From: Aspidapion aeneum
Lineage: Eukaryota; Arthropoda; Insecta; Coleoptera; Brentidae
Assembly (NCBI GenBank): GCA_963576565.1
Contig: OY755042.1
Coordinates: 111,219,314-111,283,313 of the forward strand
Reading direction: 5' to 3'
Length of the DNA stretch: 64,000 nt
Shown one piece after another: positions 57,011 through 64,000 of this stretch. Made by a program: the position numbers and the translations under genes. The notes beneath the pieces are model-generated. The model was not told the origin of the DNA. It saw nothing but the letters and a program-made list of their open reading frames with translations, and made no database searches. The number at the start of each line of letters is the position of its first letter. Positions within the stretch are counted from its first letter, which is position 1.

Positions 57011-58699
57011 AAATCCCGGAAAGTAATGGTTATAATATCGGTAGTTTACAATGTTGTTGTTTTATTAAAATTTTTTGTACCACACACCGCACTTATAAAA
57101 CTAATTATTACAAATCCCTTTGCTCTGGCAAACACTAAAATAAATATTCGTTCATTAAAGTACCGTAATGCCGTAAATTATGTCAACCCTCAACTAGGTA
57201 CAAATTTGCAGTTGCCACTTGTTCATAATATAAACGGGTGACTACCCCGATTTTCTAAAATTTTGCATAGCTGAGACGTCAGTTGAATAGTTCTATCCTT
57301 TTTAATATGTGATACAATCTGTATTCATCCGTCCTTTATTTGGGGGAGTTTGGTTAACAGACCCGGCAAAATCCACGGCGCATCTACACAGCGCAAACCC
57401 GAGAAGAGCCACGCACGGCACCCACCAGAACAGAGAAGAGCCCGAATAGCAACAGGCTTGCCCCACGTACCAATTATACAAATTTTGTAGGCATGTGCCT
57501 TCCTAATTAGTGAGAAAAAAAAGGACCAAGAATTTCTGTACTAAAAAAATATATTACTGAACTCAAAATTAGCTGGTGCTGCAGCCCCGCAGCCCTTATT
57601 GAATAACCGCCACTGATACAGGGTGTTCCAAGTTAAGTGTCCACCAATGCTAACTTTTTTATTATTAAAAATAAAAAAAAGCTTACAATGGTAGAATTTT
57701 AGATGCTCTTTAAGAAACTTAAATAAACAAAAAGTCTAACATCGGTTTTTGTATTTTTCGAGTTTTTTCAAAAACCATAAACAAAAACTAATTGAACTCC
57801 CTGTATTTAAAAATTCTTTCCTATAGATCTTTCAATTTTAAACAAAAATTGCCTTTTGATTTTTTTTCCAAAGTTAAATATACAGAAGATATTTTAAATT
57901 CAAAATTACGTAGGTATTGAAATTATATTTGGTGGAAAAGAGTCTAAAGTTAAGCGTAATTTTGAATTTGGAATACAATGAAATCTCTCCTTGCCGACAC
58001 CTGTATTAAGCGAACACTCCCTTTAGGCGGACCAATTTGTTGGAACCAATCTTTTCCCATTTCTTTACATGTAAAATTAACTCCTATAACCGGACGCGGA
58101 CAATTTTTTTTGGTTAAAAATTCTGAAACCTTCCTTAACCGGACGCGAACCTCTGACAACGGGACGGAGCGCTGCACGATATGGGCATAAATATTATGTA
58201 GCAACAAGGCACTATGCAGCTGGGGAATTGCCTCTTTCCGTTGCGGAGACTAATAAATACTTCTGTCCAGGGGCGCTAGTGCATAAGGGCTGCAGAGCCG
58301 CAGAACCCCCAAAATGTCCACATTTTTTTACTATTTTTCAGCCGCTGCTCTTTTTCTAATATAATTATTTTATTTCTAAAATTATTAGAATAGCAGTATA
58401 TTTTCGGTCCGGTGTTGGTATAGTAGGCCTTCAAATCGCGTACGTGTGTTGACGCAGCCAACGATAAAGTCTTTCTCGTGGGCTGCGGTCAGCGATTATA
58501 AACACACAGGATTGCTTATTTCCATTTAACTAATGTTAGCGTCGCTCAGCGAGACAAACAGTGTCTGCTTACGTCACCAGCGGACCAGTTGCTTTGTTTG
58601 TATTTAGAGTTCGTGTGATTTTAAGGCGTTTTTGACGTTTTTACCTCCGTTTTTTTGCGTTTTTTCATTTATTTGACGGTGTGGTTGACTATTTAGGAG

Positions 58700-59764
58700 G
58701 TAAATCTGAGGGCACAGCCGTGTCTCGCCAAGTTCACGCGCCGTACCATCTTTTCTTGAAACATTACTTGACCTCTAAAACTCTACTTCGGAATGAGCTA
58801 CGAATCTCAAACTTTGCACAGTCGTAGATCTCCATGGAGTTAACAATCCCTTCATGTTTAGTTTCATGGAACTCCCAAAAGTACTGAAGTAGTTACGAAA
58901 TTTCAAAAAACGTCGAAATTGTCACTCACTCATGTATAGATCATCAAAATTCTACTGTACTTCCAGACATGCTATAAAGCTGAAATTTGGCAGACATAAG
59001 TCTGCCAAACCCCTGGAAAAAATCAAAAAACCCCAAAATTCTAATTTACTTCCCTCCCCTATACATGTAAAGTTATGTAAAAGTAATATTGCCCACTTCC
59101 AGAAATGGCAGACTGATAGGAACTATGATAAAACTATAGAAAAAAATTTAAAAACCCCAAAATTATAATTTACTTTCCTCCCCTATAAATGTAAAGTAAT
59201 GTAAAAGTAACATTGCCCACTTCCGGACACGCTAGAGAGCTGAGCTTTGGAAGGCCAATAGTAACTATGATAGAACTATAGAAAAAAAATTAAAACTCCA
59301 AAATTCTAATTTACTTCCCTCCCCTATAAATGTAAAGTTGTGTAAAAGTAACATTGTCCACTTCCAATTTGGAAGGCCTATAGGAACTATGATAAAATTA
59401 TAAAAGAAAATTAAAAAACCCCAAAGTTTAATTAACTTCCCTCCCCTATAAATGTAAAGTTATGTAAATTAGCATTGTCCACTTCCAGAAACGCTAGAAA
59501 GCTGAGCTTTTGAAGAAAACGCTAAGATTTTACTTTACTTTCCTTCCCTATAAATGTAAAGTTATCTAAAATTAACATTGCCTACTTCCAGGAACACTAG
59601 GGAGCTGAGCTTTAGAAGGCTGATAAGAACTATGATAAAACCATAGGAAAATATAAAAAACTCAACATTTTTAATAAGGCATTGCAAAAGTTTTGAACAA
59701 TATCCCGTATATTTTACTACTTTAAAACTTAAATATTATCCAAATCCTTTAAAAAAGCAGTGAA
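58700..59764 (+). repeat. Composite repeat body, copy 2, with minisatellite
   Basis: A unique arm (58700-58960; GAGGGCACAGCCGTGTCTCG, CTCAAACTTTGCACAGTCG) is followed by about five units of 110-150 bp. Landmarks are ACTTCCCTCCCCTATAAATG and TAACATTGCCCACTTCC. It ends at the long palindrome. Copy 1 (18141-19030) is the inverse with fewer units, so unit number varies between copies. Confidence 0.75.
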
Positions 59765-60037
59765 ATCATAACAAAAACATTTCATGTAAAAAAAGCCAGG
59801 TACGCGAAAGTGGTATTCCGTAAAACAAATTGAGATAAAAGTAAAGCCAAGTTCTACAATACAAATTTCAAAATGAATGGTTCTTACTAGTTTGGAAAAG
59901 TTTTTCTAAACTTGGCTATTACGGCTGCAAATGACTCTTAGGAAATTGAACGTAAAGAAGTTTGGCTGGAAATTCTTTTTATGGAAGGCCACTTTCGCGT
60001 ACTTGGCTTTTTTTACATGAAATATTTTTGTTATGAT
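59765..60037. repeat. Long palindrome, copy 2
   Basis: It starts ATCATAACAAAAACATTTCA and ends ATTTTTGTTATGAT. AGCCAGGTACGCGAAAGTGG mirrors CCACTTTCGCGTACTTGGCT. It is about 100 bp shorter than copy 1, the difference being near the centre. Confidence 0.8.
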
Positions 60038-61679
60038 AAACCTTTATAAATGTGAATTAAGTGAATTGATATAAAGAAAGCACATTAAATTTTTGTTGAA
60101 ATAAAAGCTTTGTGTTCCCTCTTTCAGTGTAGAAATATAAATATATATACTGTTATATTATTATATTTATATAAACTTTTAATTTTTTTTTTGATTTTTG
60201 GAACAACTCATAAAACAAACAATGTAAATCATTTGAAAAAAAACTTATGAAAATCTATTGATTTTTAAATTGATTAAACTTTTAAAAAAAATCCTACTTC
60301 TATTCTAAAACTTTCAACTATTTAAAAAACAAACTCCAACATATCGTCTGGTAGGAAAATTGAGCTCTCAGAGCAAACTCTTGATTTATCAAATCATTTG
60401 TTTTGAATAAATGAAATTATTAATTATATTTACTAACACGAATAAAAAATTTGTTTGCAAATAAGCAAGAAAAAAGCGGGAAAAACTCTCGATTGCAATG
60501 TGTATTATATGAAGCGCGCTGAGCATAAGTCCACTAGTGACGTAAGCAAGGCGCCGCCTACCGCTAAAAGATTCGAGCAAATAGGCAATCCTGTGTGTTT
60601 ATAATCGTTGGGCTGCGGTGTGTTGAGTATGACGCCGCGCGCCGTCGCCGAAGGCCGCATTTCACAGTCGGTCAAATGAAGTTATTCGCATTGTTGCGCT
60701 GCTAAATTACAACATAACGTAGCTGGGCGGCTAACGAGATCTGTGCTCGGCTAGGAACCCCTTCCTTCGCTCCGCACCGCACTTGCTCGTGGGTTTAGAT
60801 AGCGAAATCTAGGCAAAAATAGAGCTGCAAAACTTGCAGTTCCAGGATAATTCCGGGCGGGCGGGCTCAACGTTGCGTGTTTGCGGGCGCATTTATTTAT
60901 TTAGAAGACGCCAAACGCATGAGCGGGAGGTTATGGTTGTGTTTGTTGTTTGTTTTTGTATAATTGTGTCACAATGAATGGGGTGGATAATTTAATTAAT
61001 GTAAAAAAATTCTCTCTCTTTACTTAGGAAGAATAACTAAAACTGAAAGAAGAAGCCATTGCCCAATATTTTAATAGAAAAGTGTGGTTCAAGCCGGGAA
61101 AAATCGTATAAAAGGATTTTTCCAAGAGAAATTTTTTACTTTTTATAATAGACACGTGATCTGGAAACTGTAAAAAAATAGCATTTTTTATACCCTATCG
61201 GCAGAACTCACAAACTTTACTGTCACGAGCCGCCACTGCTTCTGTCGTATTTACAACGTATTTTATTCGGCGGGACTGCTGTGTTTTATTTGTATTGTTC
61301 AGTTGGGTAGTAATAGATCTCTTTGAAATGGCGCCTAGTAAATAACTTCTTAGTTTACGTGAAGAAATGGAAGTTGTTAACGTTTCGGACAGGGAACATC
61401 TATCAGCACGAAAGATCACTCAAAAATTTAATATCAGAGAAACTCAAGCAGTGGAAATTGTTAATAAATATATATTAAAATTTCGCAGTAATCTCTCATA
61501 AGCGGACACCTCCAATAAGCGGACAAAGTCGACGAAACCGTGAGTGTCCGCTTATAGGAGGTTTAACGTATTTGGTCTAACGTGACAATATTCTGTGCCT
61601 TTGTTCGTTAGTCAGAGAAAAATTCTTAGTTGTACTTCTAATAACATAATTACCAAATTATGATCGTCTTTTAGTAAAT

Positions 61680-62340
61680 AATGGAACAATAAATTCTACA
61701 GATTCTGTTAAATACTTAGGAGTCCACATTGACAAACATTTAAAATGGAATATCCGCGTAAAAAAAGTCACAAACACTATAAGAATAATGCTATTTAGAT
61801 TTAAATATCTTAGGCAAATTTTAAACATAAACCATCTTCAAACACTCTACTATGGCTTAGTCGAAAGTAGACTACAGTACGGCATCTTGGCATGAGGGGG
61901 CGTATATGATTCACATCTAAAAAAACTAAATATTACACAAAAAGCTATTTTAAAAACCATGTATTTTATACATTTTCTATATCCTACAAATCGATTATTC
62001 CAAGAATCAAAAGTATTGGATATGAGACAAATTTATTACTATCACTTGAGCTTATTTTGCTTTAAAAATAGGAGTAATTTAAAATTACACTCGCATGAAA
62101 AAAATCTACCACTCAGTACAACATAGAAGAGCAAAAAGCTTTCAAAAATATAGGTGAGAGATATCACATGTATTTATTTCCAAAAGTCTTTAATCACTTT
62201 CCAACATCACTTTCCAACAGAGTTAAAAAAATCTGTACTACAAAATACAGTTAATTTAAAATCGTTTAAAACATTACTGAAAACACGATTCTTTATGCTT
62301 TCTAGGGAAGAAATCAATAAAATAATAAATCTTTGATATA
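61680..62340 (+). pseudogene. LINE family E, C-terminal fragment
   Basis: Reading from 61700: SVKYLGVHIDKHLKWN, LQTLYYGLVESRLQYGILA, then a stop where the family has W, then KAILKTMYF and, after a frameshift, FPTSLSNRVKKS and LKSFKTLLKTRF to the end near 62336. This is the CR1/Jockey-group thumb and C-terminus; it covers the part upstream of, and overlapping, the 3190-3657 fragment. Inactive. Confidence 0.75.
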
Positions 62341-62409
62341 ATAAATAATTATAATTAACCTTTACAAAAAATATTTTGTGCATGTATCAATAAAGTAAAC
62401 TATTAACTG

Positions 62410-63760
62410 TTTTTTTTTTATAAACTTTTCTTTATTAAGTATCAAATTTTAACTTAATTAATATCACAGATTGAATTTATGCTAAATTATCGCTAATATA
62501 TTTTGTTTGTTAAACTAAAATCTGTATATATTTTTCGACAGCATGTGCACTTTTTTGCTTTTTATCAGTTTTAGTCTTTGTTCTTTCAACATATCAATGA
62601 AACTATTTATGTCGCGTTTTTTTTCGTCCAAGTTGTAAAATATTAAAGCACCTATATAAAACTGCCACACATTTTGGTCTTTTTTATTAGCTAAACTGAC
62701 TTGTAACATTTCACTACACTGTGATATTATTTCTACATTTTTTTCGAATGAACGATTTACTACGTTTTTTACCCAATTCCATATATGAGAATTATTTCCA
62801 CAACTTTTTATACGGTGCATAAGGGTATCAATGGAGTGACATGGGCTACACATGTCATTTTGGGTCATTCCATGCCTTTTTGTTTTCTCCGCCACTGGAA
62901 TAATTTCATTAATAGCCTTATACACCGTACTTCGCCACTTTGAAGGCAGCACGGGATTGGATATAGAAGTCCAGATTTTTCCCCAATCCATTTTTCCTCT
63001 ATATAGGGTTTGACATATATTTTATCAATAATGTCTTCGTAAATAAGTTTTGTGCTTACTTTATCATTTTTATTCAAAGTAATATTGAGCTTTTCCATTT
63101 GGACTTTTATCTTTTTAAAAACGGTATTTCTCTGAACGCTGTTTTTAAAAATGGAACTGACCTGTGATTTAAACCATATTTTCTCATTATTATCATTCCA
63201 AGATATTAACTGTGTTTTAAAAAAAAGAGCTAAAGCTTTGTATTCTATGTTAATTAAATTTAAACCCCCTTTTTTAATTTTTGTCTCTAGTTGTGGTCTT
63301 TTAACTCTATAAAGACAACCACCCCAAATATACTTTCCTGTTAAAAGAACAATTTTCTGACTGTATTTTTTAGGCATGGGTAAAATTTGTGACAAATACC
63401 AGACTTTTGACAGATGTATATATTTACAAGCCAAACTCTTCTTATTAAGTCCAAGTTTCTAGGTATGTTGGATATCAGTATTCCTTGAATATTTTTAGTA
63501 ATTACTTCCCAATTAATATCTACCATTTTTGCAAAGCTCTGTGTTACCATCATGCCAAGGATTTTTGTTTCTTGTTTTATTGGGAAATTACCTATGTGTG
63601 TGCTATTATGTAACCACGATCCTAAAAGTATAATATTTGATTTTTCGTAATTAATTTTAGCGTTTGAACCCTTTTCAAAAATATCAATTAAATTATCAAT
63701 TTTGTTAAGGTCCTCGTAAGAATTACAGAAACAAACTACGTCATCCGCTAATGCCGAAGT
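62410..63760 (-). mobile_element. 5'-truncated LINE family D (L1/Tx1-like) RT C-terminus
   Basis: The minus strand opens at about 63760 with ALADDVVCF (motif C, LADD). It continues through FEKGSNAKINYEKSNIILLG, the thumb KILGMMV and SNIPRNLDLIRRVW. Frames 63434-62865 (KGGLNLINIEYKALALFF) and 62991-62515 (MCSPCHSIDTLMHRIKSC, H/C-rich C-terminus) follow. The K-G-G-L-N-L block and H-x3-C end are typical of L1/Tx1-type proteins. Two frameshifts separate the pieces, and a T-run at about 62411 (poly-A on the minus strand) marks the 3' end. Truncated just upstream of motif C. Confidence 0.85.
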
Positions 63761-63889
63761 TTTTATTTATTATAATTAGTAAAAAAATTAAAATATTGGT
63801 GTTAAACTGAACTAAAATTTTGTGTTAAGTGTTCACAAAATAATATATTAAATTAGTGTGATTTATCATATTAGATTTGCTTGTGTAAC

Positions 63890-64000
63890 CAGGGCTATCA
63901 AAACGGACGGGCCACGATCCTCCTTTTTGTTGACGTCACATCCGGGGCTGATTTTTTTTTTGATGGTCACGTTACGACACAGCTGATTGTCTTTAAAATA
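63890..64000. mobile_element. Inverse copy of the 53085-type element, cut by window end
   Basis: It starts CAGGGCTATCAAAACGGACG and follows the inverse of 53840-53949 (GACGTCACATC, TGATGGTCACGT, CAGCTGATT) to the last base. The rest lies outside the window. Confidence 0.8.

Larger units (their letters stand above)
56250..57615. mobile_element. 1.37-kb non-autonomous hAT element
   Basis: It starts CAGTGGCGGCGCG and ends CCGCCACTG (inverse CAGTGGCGG). The exact 8-bp target duplication ATACAGGG is at 56242-56249 and 57616-57623. Near the right end, GGGCTGCGGGGCTGCAG (read inverted) matches the left end of the hAT at 58268, so the two are related. Internal features are a nested MITE (56379-56564), C-runs, and a roughly 22-bp minisatellite (GGTAAACTTTTCGTTAAAAA, four to five units at 56910-57010). 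No transposase frame is left. Confidence 0.9.
58268..61238. mobile_element. 2.97-kb hAT-type element nested in pogo element
   Basis: It starts CAGGGGCGCTAG and ends GAGCCGCCACTG. The exact 8-bp target duplication CTTCTGTC is at 58260-58267 and 61239-61246, inside the pogo element's leader. Subterminal inverted blocks (GATTATAAACACACAGGATT at about 58494 and its inverse near 60587) frame the composite repeat inside. The right part (about 60480-60900) is CpG-rich. I find no hAT transposase, so it is non-autonomous. Confidence 0.88.
57976..61568 (+). mobile_element. Pogo/Tigger-like element split by a hAT insertion
   Basis: The left portion (57976-58267) matches 36778-37045 of the intact short copy, including the GGCGGACCAATTTGTTGGAA and CCGGACGCGAACCTCTGACA blocks. 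The right portion (from 61239) matches its transposase start and right end. TA flanks both ends. The transposase N-terminus begins at ATG 61328 but has an early TAA within the first few codons. The right portion has extra leader sequence before that ATG which the short copy lacks. The interruption is the hAT at 58268-61238. Confidence 0.88.

Overview
This is an AT-rich, repeat-laden eukaryotic window. It holds part of one recognisable host gene, the insect ecdysone-induced nuclear receptor E75 (NR1D3, related to vertebrate Rev-erb), on the + strand. The organism is an insect. A beetle with a large, transposon-rich genome is my best guess, from the E75 sequence and the mix of LINEs, hAT and pogo elements, but this is inference.

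Gene layout. Isoform E75B starts at about 25648, where an initiator and a correctly spaced DPE are visible. Its first coding exon is 25815-26127: 56 isoform-specific residues run straight into the second zinc finger. The isoform lacking a DNA-binding domain (E75D-type) starts from a CpG-rich promoter near 39.1-39.5 kb and has its own coding exon, 39531-39594. Both splice in phase 1 to a shared exon (41515-41756), then in phase 0 to the last exon (42582-44357). That last exon encodes the ligand-binding domain and a long tail. The predicted proteins have 776 residues (B) and 693 (D). The exon with the first zinc finger (A/C-type isoforms) was not found and probably lies upstream of the window.

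Regulatory layout. Three 13-bp sequences matching the ecdysone-response-element consensus (IR-1) perfectly lie within 26185-26715, just inside the first E75B intron. A fourth is at 36578. Two ROR/HR3/E75 monomer sites lie in the same block. Upstream, a roughly 610-bp unit is repeated four times (23283-25530), ending directly at the E75B promoter. Each unit carries a near-consensus EcRE and an 8-bp-arm dyad. Together this looks like an ecdysone-responsive enhancer block, with a possible HR3/E75 feedback input.

Repeat layout. The rest of the window is mostly transposon debris and satellites. I see five LINE families, all decayed. Five non-autonomous hAT-type elements have exact 8-bp target-site duplications (28201, 30221, 52516, 56250, 58268), as does a 186-bp MITE (56379). 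Two pogo/Tigger-like elements are present, one split by a 2.97-kb hAT insertion. Other items are a composite repeat present in two inverted copies, a 325-bp satellite just past the E75 3' end, a degenerate ~175-bp array hosting several later insertions, and many small inverted-repeat elements. No tRNA, rRNA or CRISPR could be supported.
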